In this document: piece by piece, positions 1 through 5,482 of the stretch
Layout of the letters: every line of letters starts with the position of its first letter
Position numbering within the stretch: the stretch's first letter is position 1
DNA from: Akkermansiaceae bacterium
GTDB lineage: Bacteria > Verrucomicrobiota > Verrucomicrobiia > Verrucomicrobiales > Akkermansiaceae
Assembly: GCA_018676385.1 (NCBI GenBank)
Contig: JABHEX010000138.1
Coordinates: 1 to 6,810 of the forward strand
DNA length: 6,810 nucleotides
Direction of reading: 5' to 3'
Notes under the pieces: generated by a model
Database searches by the model: none
Told to the model about the DNA's origin: nothing
What the model saw: only the letters and a program-made list of their open reading frames with translations
Program-made: the position numbers and the translations under genes

Positions 1-538
1 AGAAAAGCTGCAATAGCGTATAGACATTGAGTGCGTGGTTCCAAGCAGGGTTATCGGCGAGCTCTGAAAGTTGTTTTGGTGTGATTTCTTGGTTCTTCTG
101 AACCGGGTGATAAAGATCTTTTTCAAGTAGGGTGACTAGTCCGATAAAGTGGTCGTTTTTTATGGCAAAATCAATCGCCTTTTCGAGATTGGGACTTCCT
201 ATACGGGATTTTTTGTCTGGGCGATCCAGTTCCAGCGAAGTAATCGGGAAGTTAGGCTTTGGCTGAGGTATTACCTCGGTAGGCTTGTTAGGTCTCTCTG
301 GCGTTTTAGTGACTTTCGGCGCTGCAGGCGGTGCAACTGGTGCTTTAGGGTTGGGTTCTTCTTTGGGTTGAATATAGGTGAACGTGCCGTCGATTTTTTT
401 CTGATTAGTGTCGCCCGATTTTGTAGTAATGCCTTTATCGTTTGCGTTGTCTGCGTCCTTGCGAATCACCATCGGTTCAATTACGTAGCCAGCGATACCG
501 GAAATAATAATGATTATAAGGGCGTGTTTGATGTGCAT
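1..538 (-). CDS. Unrecognised membrane-anchored protein with Pro/Lys-rich linker (3' end outside window)
   Basis: An open minus-strand frame starts at the ATG at 538-536 and runs off the left edge, giving 179 complete codons. Residues 6-20 are strongly hydrophobic, with five consecutive isoleucines (8-12), preceded by His and Lys. This looks like an uncleaved signal anchor or signal peptide, placing the rest outside the cytoplasm. Residues 26-55 are polar. Residues 58-98 form a linker rich in Pro, Lys and Ala, with repeated P-K and P-x-P steps. From about residue 115 the sequence looks folded and partly helical (for example LEKAIDFAIKNDHF) and continues past the window. I recognise no family. 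Spacer-like linkers of this kind occur in periplasm-spanning proteins, but that is only an analogy. The start lacks a well-placed ribosome binding site: GAGG lies one base before the ATG. An in-frame GTG 36 bases upstream is an alternative. A TATATT hexamer (567-562, minus) could be a -10 element, without a convincing -35. The overlapping plus-strand frame (149-568) is rich in Arg, Phe and Cys and looks like a shadow. Confidence 0.7.
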   Translation of the reverse strand, partial: MHIKHALIIIIISGIAGYVIEPMVIRKDADNANDKGITTKSGDTNQKKIDGTFTYIQPKEEPNPKAPVAPPAAPKVTKTPERPNKPTEVIPQPKPNFPITSLELDRPDKKSRIGSPNLEKAIDFAIKNDHFIGLVTLLEKDLYHPVQKNQEITPKQLSELADNPAWNHALNVYTLLQLF

Positions 539-608
539 ACCTCGGAGATGGTAGCACTCACAATATAAGGGCACAAGAGGGAACAGAGAGTCCAGAATTC
601 TTCCTATT

Positions 609-640
609 AAAAAAATAGACGAAGCGGACTACCCGCTTCG
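609..640 (-). terminator. Intrinsic terminator of gnd
   Basis: A perfect 8-bp stem (CGAAGCGG at 620-627 with CCGCTTCG at 633-640) closes a 5-base loop. Read on the minus strand, the stem is followed after four bases by seven T residues (complement of A609-A615). It lies about 30 bases past the gnd stop codon. It would separate gnd transcription from the unrecognised minus-strand gene starting at 538. The plus-strand side has no T-run, so it is probably unidirectional. Confidence 0.82.
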
Positions 641-669
641 CCATAATTAATGATTGTCAGAGTAACCGA

Positions 670-2100
670 TCAACCAATCAAGTCTGGCCAATCTTCAGTA
701 TGGAACCATTCGCCTGATGGTTTGTCCGTACGCTCGTAGGTATGGGCGCCAAAGAAGTCGCGTTGGGCTTGGAGCAAGTTTGCTGGCAGACGCTCGGCGC
801 GGTAGGCATCGTAATAGGCAAGGGATCCACCAAATGATGGAACTGGGATACCGTTTGTTGCTGCGAGTGCAACTACCTCGCGCCAGTCTTGCTGGCCTGA
901 GTTGAGGACTTCTGTAAAAAACGGAGCGAGCATCAGATTCGTAGGTGGAGTATCTGAAGTGTAGGCTTCGGTGATCCGGTTCAAGAAGCGTGCACGGATA
1001 ATACAGCCGCCGCGCCAGATTTTGGCAATCTCACCGAGGTTTAGGTCCCAGCCTTTGTCGTCACCAACTTTGGTAATAAGGTCGAGGCCTTGTGCATATG
1101 AAACGATCTTGGATGCGTAGATTGCGTTGCGGACTTTTTTGACGAGATCATCTTTGCTGATGCCGAGATTGAAGTTCCAGTTACTGGGGCCTTCGAGAAT
1201 GCTAGAAGCAACTTTGCGTTGATCACGCATGGAGGAGAGGATGCGGGCTTCGACTGACCCTGCAATCGTAGAGAAGGGAACTGCTTGTTCAACGGAACCC
1301 ATAACGGTCCAACGGCCCGTTCCTTTCTGACCGGCCTTGTCCACTATAAGGTCGACGATGTCCTCACCTGTTTCTGGATCTTTTTGTTTGAAAATATTAG
1401 CAGTGATTTCGATAAGGAAAGATTCAAGATCGCCATCATTCCAATTAGCAAAAATATCAGCGAGTTCCTCGTTAGTGAATCCTGCGGCTTTAAAAATGTT
1501 GTAGGCTTCACAGATGAGCTGCATGTCGCCATATTCAATACCGTTGTGAACCATTTTCACAAAGTGACCTGCGCCACCCTCGCCGATGTGGACGACGCAT
1601 GGTTCACCGTCGACTTTGGCGGATATACTCTCGAAGATTGGTTTCATTACTTCCCATGTGCTTTCAGGTCCTCCTGGCATGATGGATGGACCTTTGAGGG
1701 CGCCTTCCTCGCCACCCGATACTCCAGCACCGATGAAACGCATTCCGGCTTCGGCACAGTATTTGTCGCGGCGCTCTGTATCGGTATAGAGTGAATTTCC
1801 TCCATCGATAATGATATCTCCTTCGTCGAGCAGAGGAATGAGGGAATTGATAACAGCATCCACAGGATCGCCGGCTTTCACCATGATTTGAATTTTACGA
1901 GGTGAGGCGAGACTCTCGACAAATTCCTCTAGGGTTTCGCTACCAACGATTTTCTTATCGGGGTTTTCCGCAATGAATTTCTTCATCGTGGAGGGGGTGC
2001 GGTTATAAACAGAAACTTGGAAGCCACGGCTTTCCACGTTAAGAACGAGATTCTGGCCCATAACAGCCAGACCAATTAGTCCGAAATCAGATTTTTCCAT
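670..2100 (-). CDS. gnd: 6-phosphogluconate dehydrogenase, decarboxylating
   Basis: This cytosolic enzyme of the oxidative pentose phosphate pathway converts 6-phosphogluconate to ribulose 5-phosphate and CO2, reducing NADP+. From the chosen start the protein is 476 residues, close to the 468 of the E. coli enzyme. An N-terminal Rossmann fold shows GLIGLAVMGQNL at 7-18, followed by the NRT motif (33-35) expected for NADP+ binding. GPSIMPGG follows near 137-144. The catalytic stretch VKMVHNGIEYGD has Lys182, His185, Asn186 and Glu189. The family signature IVDKAGQKGTGRW is intact at 252-264. WRGGCIIR (362-369) and the C-terminal RDFFGAHTYER (447-457) supply substrate contacts from the paired subunit. 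All expected residues are present, so it should be active. I chose the ATG at 2100 because MEKSDFGLIG matches the usual family N-terminus. An in-frame ATG at 2130 would add ten atypical residues. Neither start has a clear ribosome binding site. The gene is divergent from pgsA, ends at a strong terminator, and appears monocistronic. Confidence 0.97.
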   Translation of the reverse strand: MEKSDFGLIGLAVMGQNLVLNVESRGFQVSVYNRTPSTMKKFIAENPDKKIVGSETLEEFVESLASPRKIQIMVKAGDPVDAVINSLIPLLDEGDIIIDGGNSLYTDTERRDKYCAEAGMRFIGAGVSGGEEGALKGPSIMPGGPESTWEVMKPIFESISAKVDGEPCVVHIGEGGAGHFVKMVHNGIEYGDMQLICEAYNIFKAAGFTNEELADIFANWNDGDLESFLIEITANIFKQKDPETGEDIVDLIVDKAGQKGTGRWTVMGSVEQAVPFSTIAGSVEARILSSMRDQRKVASSILEGPSNWNFNLGISKDDLVKKVRNAIYASKIVSYAQGLDLITKVGDDKGWDLNLGEIAKIWRGGCIIRARFLNRITEAYTSDTPPTNLMLAPFFTEVLNSGQQDWREVVALAATNGIPVPSFGGSLAYYDAYRAERLPANLLQAQRDFFGAHTYERTDKPSGEWFHTEDWPDLIG

Positions 2101-2224
2101 AATACTTTGGCTAAATAAAAGCGGGATCATTATTCACGCCCAGCCTACCGAAGCAATACGAACTTGTGCCATGAAACTTAAAAATCCGATAAAAATGAAT
2201 CGTATCATTGCTCACAGGCTAGGG

Positions 2225-2257
2225 ATGTGCAGACTGCACTTCATAAACACAAAATGA
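2225..2257 (+). other. Possible 10-codon upstream ORF overlapping the pgsA start
   Basis: An ATG at 2225 opens a frame of ten codons (MCRLHFINTK) whose TGA at 2255-2257 overlaps the presumed pgsA start in an ATGA arrangement. The upstream CTAGGG is only a weak ribosome binding site. The overlap would suit translational coupling, since pgsA itself has no visible ribosome binding site. The ORF is very short and could be chance. The peptide resembles nothing I know and shows no amino-acid run typical of attenuator leaders. Confidence 0.25.
2227..2239 (+). repeat. Perfect palindrome GTGCAG-A-CTGCAC before pgsA
   Basis: Two 6-base arms (2227-2232 and 2234-2239) are exact inverted complements around a single central base. 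It lies 14 bases before the pgsA ATG, in the 153-bp region shared with the divergent gnd gene. It could be a dimeric repressor site. It does not match any operator consensus I can name. With a 1-base centre it cannot form a hairpin without opening part of the stem. Confidence 0.4.
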
Positions 2258-2841
2258 ATTTACCCAATACTATCACATTATTGCGCCTTGTTTTGACAGC
2301 CGTTTTTTGTGCTGCTGCCTCATCGGAAGGGGTTACTGGCTATGCTATTGCGCTGGGAGCGTTTGTGTTGGGAGCTATTTCGGATTGGTTAGATGGATAC
2401 CTGGCAAGAAGATTGAATTTAGTGACTTCTTTGGGGAAGTTGCTAGATCCACTTGCTGACAAAATTCTAGTTTGCTCTGGGTTCGTCTATTTGTCTGCTG
2501 AGGGGTTGTGTCCGGTGTGGGTAACAGCGCTAATCATTTGTAGGGAATTTCTAGTAACGGGAATCCGGCAGATTGCGGTGGATAAAAATTGCGTGATTGC
2601 TGCTGACGTTTTAGGTAAGTGGAAAACAGCATTGCAACTAATATTTATCATTACCGCTTTGGTGCACCTAACATTTTCTATGGTTGCTTTGAATAATGAC
2701 TTTGTCAGGCTGTTGCAGTATTTATCTGATCCTGATCACTGGTTAATTCCAGCATCGCTCTGGGCGGCTGTTTTGTTAACTGTGGTCTCAGGGCTATCCT
2801 ATTTTTGGAAAACGCGTCACATGATACTTGATCGCAATTGA
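2254..2841 (+). CDS. pgsA: CDP-diacylglycerol-glycerol-3-phosphate 3-phosphatidyltransferase
   Basis: This inner-membrane enzyme transfers a phosphatidyl group from CDP-diacylglycerol to sn-glycerol 3-phosphate. The product, phosphatidylglycerophosphate, is the precursor of phosphatidylglycerol and cardiolipin. The 195-residue protein is near the 182 of E. coli PgsA. It carries the full CDP-alcohol phosphatidyltransferase motif D-x2-D-G-x2-A-R-x9-G-x3-D-x3-D at 44-69, with Asp44, Asp47, Asp65 and Asp69 as the metal and catalytic residues. The N-terminus NLPNTITLLRL is typical of PgsA and favours this subfamily over phosphatidylserine or cardiolipin synthases. Hydrophobic segments lie near 7-24, 29-43, 71-84, 86-101, 128-147 and 162-178, consistent with a six-helix membrane protein. 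The ATG at 2254 gives the canonical N-terminus; a GTG at 2227 would add nine polar residues and is less likely. No Shine-Dalgarno sequence precedes the ATG. The gene is divergent from gnd and converges on leuB. Confidence 0.93.
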   Translation: MNLPNTITLLRLVLTAVFCAAASSEGVTGYAIALGAFVLGAISDWLDGYLARRLNLVTSLGKLLDPLADKILVCSGFVYLSAEGLCPVWVTALIICREFLVTGIRQIAVDKNCVIAADVLGKWKTALQLIFIITALVHLTFSMVALNNDFVRLLQYLSDPDHWLIPASLWAAVLLTVVSGLSYFWKTRHMILDRN

Positions 2842-2851
2842 AAAAGACCTG

Positions 2852-3955
2852 CTAGATCGCTTCGGTAATTGCATTTGTCATTTCCGCTGTATTGACTTTT
2901 TGTTCTGTGTCTTTGCCGGTGAATAGGTCGCCTGTGCGTAGTCCGGAATTGATGACAGTGTTCACTGCTGCTTCGATGGTCTTAGCGGCATCATGTTCGC
3001 CAAAGGAATAACGTAACATCATGGCGATGGAGAGGATCTGAGCGATAGGGTTAGCGATGCCTTGGCCTGCAATATCGGGTGCAGAGCCGCCGGAGGGCTC
3101 ATACATTCCATAGTAGAGACCGTTGTCGTTTTGGCTTCCAAGCGATGCACTTGGCAGCATGCCGAGTGAGCCTGAAATCATAGCCATTTCATCAGAAAGA
3201 ATATCACCGAATAGGTTACCAGTGACCAAAACGTCAAAGGAGCCAGGCTGTTTAACCAGCTGCATTGCTGCATTGTCCACGTAAAGGTGTGAAAGCTCAA
3301 CTTCTGGGAATTCCTCAGCAATATCGATGATGGTCTGTCGCCAGAGAACAGAATTCTGAAGGACGTTAGCTTTATCGACTGAGCATAGTCGTTTGTCGCG
3401 TGCCATAGCTGCAGTGAATGCGACACGAGCAATCCGCTGAATCTCGCTTTTTTTATAGACCATGGTGTCGATAGCGACGGTGTCACCATTTTCCTCGGTG
3501 ATGCTTTTCGGCTGACCAAAATAGATACCGCCGGTCAGTTCACGCACACAGAGAACATCGAAACCGTTTGGAATGAGTTCATTCTTCACTGGGGAGGCAT
3601 GGGTGAGTGATGGCAGGCAAACCCCGGGGCGGAGGTTGGCGAAAAGGTTGAATTTTTTACGCAGTGGCAATAATGCACCACGTTCAGGTTGTTGATCTGG
3701 AGGTAAGTTTTCCCATTTTGGGCCGCCTACGGAACCAAACAGAATGGCGTCGGATTGTTCACAAGACGCGATAGTTTCTGCTGGCAGCGGACATCCCACA
3801 GCATCAATTGCAGCACCCCCTACGAGTTGGCTGTCCTTTATGAAATTTAGGGAAAACTTTTTGGAAATAGCCTCAAGCACGGTGAGTGATGCGTCCATAA
3901 CTTCTGGGCCAATACCGTCTCCGGCGAGAACTGTGATACGATGTTTGTGTGACAT
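2852..3955 (-). CDS. leuB: 3-isopropylmalate dehydrogenase
   Basis: This cytosolic enzyme performs the third step of leucine synthesis: NAD+-dependent oxidative decarboxylation of 3-isopropylmalate to 2-oxoisocaproate. The 367 residues match the family (363 in E. coli). Substrate residues are in place: Arg99, Arg109 and Arg138, Tyr145, Lys195, and the metal-binding Asp227, Asp251 and Asp255. The isocitrate/isopropylmalate dehydrogenase signature runs from Asn247 (NLFGDILSDE) to about 266. The ERGALLPLRK segment (91-100) is the helix that in LeuB recognises the isopropyl group. EPSGGSAPDIAGQGIANP (286-303) forms the NAD+ site, with Asp294 favouring NAD+ over NADP+. This separates it from isocitrate dehydrogenase and tartrate dehydrogenase relatives. 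The gene stands alone: downstream is convergent pgsA 10 bp away, and upstream is a divergent gene. No leuA, leuC or leuD is adjacent, and I see no leucine-rich leader peptide. The ATG is preceded by a run of C rather than a ribosome binding site. Confidence 0.96.
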   Translation of the reverse strand: MSHKHRITVLAGDGIGPEVMDASLTVLEAISKKFSLNFIKDSQLVGGAAIDAVGCPLPAETIASCEQSDAILFGSVGGPKWENLPPDQQPERGALLPLRKKFNLFANLRPGVCLPSLTHASPVKNELIPNGFDVLCVRELTGGIYFGQPKSITEENGDTVAIDTMVYKKSEIQRIARVAFTAAMARDKRLCSVDKANVLQNSVLWRQTIIDIAEEFPEVELSHLYVDNAAMQLVKQPGSFDVLVTGNLFGDILSDEMAMISGSLGMLPSASLGSQNDNGLYYGMYEPSGGSAPDIAGQGIANPIAQILSIAMMLRYSFGEHDAAKTIEAAVNTVINSGLRTGDLFTGKDTEQKVNTAEMTNAITEAI

Positions 3956-4015
3956 GGGGGCTGTTTAATAGGGTTTGCGGTAAATTTGAAGTTTTATTCG
4001 CGACTGTGCGTGTAC

Positions 4016-5056
4016 ATGTTTGTCGCCGTGGATATCATTATACATTTACTGTGGCTCGTAGGTGGTCTTGCATTGCTTTATTTTGGTGCTGAATGGCTGG
4101 TAAAAGGAGCATCAGAGATTGCGCTCAGGCTGGGGATTTCTCCTTTAGTTGTTGGCCTTACTGTAGTGGCTTTCGGCACCAGCATGCCGGAGTTATTTGT
4201 GTGCTTGAAAGCAAACTCTCCTCAAGTGATAGCGGTGCCCGCAGGGTGGATTGGGTGGGAGATTGCGGCAGGTGAGGCAAGTCCTGATATGGCGTTAGGA
4301 AATGTTGTGGGCTCAAATATTTTCAATATTGCTCTGATTCTTGGAGTGGCTGCTTTGATTCGCCCGATTGTGGTGCATTCGCAACTAATCAAGCGCGAAC
4401 TGCCAATTTTGCTGGTAGCTAGTGCGGTGTTTGTTGGGATGATGAGTGATATGGCACTTGAACGTTGGGAAGGGATGATTTTGGTGGTGGGGATTTTGTT
4501 CTATATTGCCGCTAATCTTAGGCTTTCAAAGAAGGCGCGATATACTCAAGAAAGGTATGAAGAATTCGAGAAAGCGGCCATTGAATGCTCTCGGCAGGGG
4601 CGTGCACGCTTATGGATTGATGTTGGATTAGTCATATTTGGTATTGGGGCTTTAGTGCTTGGATCTGATTGGTTAGTTGTTCATGGAGAATCACTGGCTT
4701 TGTATTTTGGAGTACCCGAAGTCATTATTTCGTTAACGCTATTTGCGCTAGGTACGTCCTTACCAGAACTTGCTACCACGGTCGTAGCATCATTCAAAAA
4801 ACAGGGTGACATTATCACTGGTAATGCCATTGGATCCTGTATTTTCAATTTGTTGTTTGTCCTTGGTGCGACTGCTGGAATTAGGCCACTGAAAGCTAGT
4901 GCTCTATCTTGGCTTGATCTAAGTGTGATGATAGGTTTAGCCGTATTGATCATTCCTTTGATGGGTTCCAATATGAAGCTGTCACGCGTCGAGGGCGCAC
5001 TCTTAACTGCTGCGGCTATTGTGTATTCTACAGTGGTGATTATGGGGCAACGATAA
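4016..5056 (+). CDS. Calcium/sodium antiporter, CaCA family (YrbG/CaxA-like)
   Basis: This predicted inner-membrane antiporter exchanges Ca2+ for Na+ (possibly K+ or H+). It belongs to the bacterial YrbG-like branch of the Ca2+/cation antiporter superfamily. From this start it has 346 residues and about ten hydrophobic segments. The two inverted alpha-repeats are clear. Repeat 1 has GLTVVAFGTSMPEL (47-60, acidic Glu59) and GNVVGSNIFN (95-104). Repeat 2 has SLTLFALGTSLPEL (239-252, Glu251) and GNAIGSCIFN (269-278). The halves are joined by a charged cytoplasmic-type segment around 170-195. Two oddities stand out. Residues 68-90 form a longer segment between the two halves of repeat 1, including GWIGWEIAAGEASPD. 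The usual Asn of GSN is Cys275 in repeat 2. The ATG at 4016 is my choice, since hydrophobic sequence begins soon after. An in-frame TTG at 3986 would add ten residues. No ribosome binding site marks either start. Ion specificity cannot be read from sequence. The gene is divergent from leuB, 60 bp away. Confidence 0.88.
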   Translation: MFVAVDIIIHLLWLVGGLALLYFGAEWLVKGASEIALRLGISPLVVGLTVVAFGTSMPELFVCLKANSPQVIAVPAGWIGWEIAAGEASPDMALGNVVGSNIFNIALILGVAALIRPIVVHSQLIKRELPILLVASAVFVGMMSDMALERWEGMILVVGILFYIAANLRLSKKARYTQERYEEFEKAAIECSRQGRARLWIDVGLVIFGIGALVLGSDWLVVHGESLALYFGVPEVIISLTLFALGTSLPELATTVVASFKKQGDIITGNAIGSCIFNLLFVLGATAGIRPLKASALSWLDLSVMIGLAVLIIPLMGSNMKLSRVEGALLTAAAIVYSTVVIMGQR

Positions 5057-5065
5057 GGAGCGTAA

Positions 5066-5152
5066 TTGACCTTTGATGTTTTTAATATCGCAGAAATGTT
5101 CTTCCTGCGTGGTTTTGATGATGACGTAAGTGTTCAGGGGAATTTAGGATAA
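5066..5152 (+). CDS. Doubtful 28-codon ORF with a good ribosome binding site
   Basis: AAGGAG (5055-5060), overlapping the antiporter stop codon, is followed five bases later by TTG and then 27 further sense codons to a TAA. The peptide would begin MTFDVFNIAEMFFLRGFDDD. It is amphipathic and acidic toward its end, with no signal peptide or transmembrane helix. This is the only consensus Shine-Dalgarno sequence at proper spacing in the window, and it would allow coupling to the antiporter gene. Against it: TTG is a rare start, the ORF is very short, and part of the consensus comes from the neighbouring stop codon. It contains a weak hairpin (CGCAG 5089-5093 with CTGCG 5105-5109, then TGGTTTT) that could instead be a poor antiporter terminator. 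I do not recognise the peptide. Confidence 0.22.
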   Translation: MTFDVFNIAEMFFLRGFDDDVSVQGNLG

Positions 5153-5360
5153 ATATACCGAATTTGAGTTAGCGATCTTTTTGGTCAATTTAACTGGCAC
5201 TCGCATATGACGCTTTGAATGAAAAATAAATGAATCATGTGCCATAATATGGTCATGCTAGATTAGATCATGATATGTTAACATTACGATCCTTGGAGAT
5301 CTATTTCTAAACGACATTTTATTAATAAAGCATTACTTATAATTGAAGTATATTAGTTTT

Positions 5361-5377
5361 TTAATTCCTTGAATTAA
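5361..5377 (+). repeat. Inverted repeat TTAATTC-CTT-GAATTAA
   Basis: Two 7-base arms (5361-5367 and 5371-5377) are perfectly complementary around three bases. They are flanked by T residues on the left and a run of seven A residues on the right. It sits about 105 bases before the FadL-like ATG and about 30 bases before the candidate -10 hexamer, where a regulator site would be expected. The stem has only one G-C pair, so an efficient terminator is unlikely and an operator is the better guess. Confidence 0.35.
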
Positions 5378-5415
5378 TCAAAAAAATACATAGTTTTATA
5401 GATTATACAATATGG

Positions 5416-5442
5416 GAGAACATTTATAACATATCCGTTCTC
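5416..5442 (+). repeat. Inverted repeat GAGAAC-N15-GTTCTC in the putative 5' leader
   Basis: Six-base arms at 5416-5421 and 5437-5442 are exact complements, extendable by two G-T pairs (5414-5415 with 5443-5444). The pair ends 40 bases before the FadL-like ATG. In RNA it would give a modest stem with a 15-base AT-rich loop, possibly a stabilising leader hairpin. As DNA it could be a half-site pair for a regulator. Neither role is shown by sequence alone. Confidence 0.3.
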
Positions 5443-5482
5443 TTAATAAAAATAAGATCAAAAAAACAAAAATAATAGAACG

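Larger units (their letters stand above)
5153..5482. other. AT-rich gene-free region upstream of the FadL-like gene
   Basis: No credible ORF lies on either strand in these 330 bases, which are far richer in A and T than the genes around them. The region contains several short perfect dyads: CCATAATATGG at 5242-5252, ATCATGAT at 5267-5274, ATGTTAACAT at 5275-5284, and two longer pairs listed separately. A TACAAT hexamer at 5406-5411 matches the -10 consensus in five of six bases, but no -35 hexamer sits at the right distance. If used, it gives a leader of about 65 bases. The last 40 bases before the ATG are almost all A and T with no Shine-Dalgarno sequence, so initiation probably relies on an unstructured A-rich leader. 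This is likely a promoter and control region for the outer-membrane gene. I see no tRNA, riboswitch or known small RNA. Confidence 0.5.

Noticed and set aside
149..568. 139-codon plus-strand ORF
   Set aside because: It lies opposite the minus-strand anchored protein. Its product is rich in Arg, Phe, Cys and Trp with no sensible domain, whereas the opposite frame shows a normal anchor, linker and domain layout.
604..618. Small dyad CTATT-N5-AATAG beside the gnd terminator
   Set aside because: It is a five-base AT-rich match within the A-run of the terminator and is probably incidental.
1285..1794. 169-codon plus-strand ORF inside gnd
   Set aside because: It is antisense to a fully conserved gnd, and its composition follows from the gnd codons.
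2101..2130. Upstream ATG extending gnd by ten residues
   Set aside because: The added residues are not typical of the family N-terminus, and the ATG at 2100 matches it.
2227..2253. GTG start extending pgsA by nine residues
   Set aside because: The added residues are polar and unlike PgsA N-termini, while MNLPNTIT at 2254 is canonical. It remains possible because AGGG precedes the GTG.
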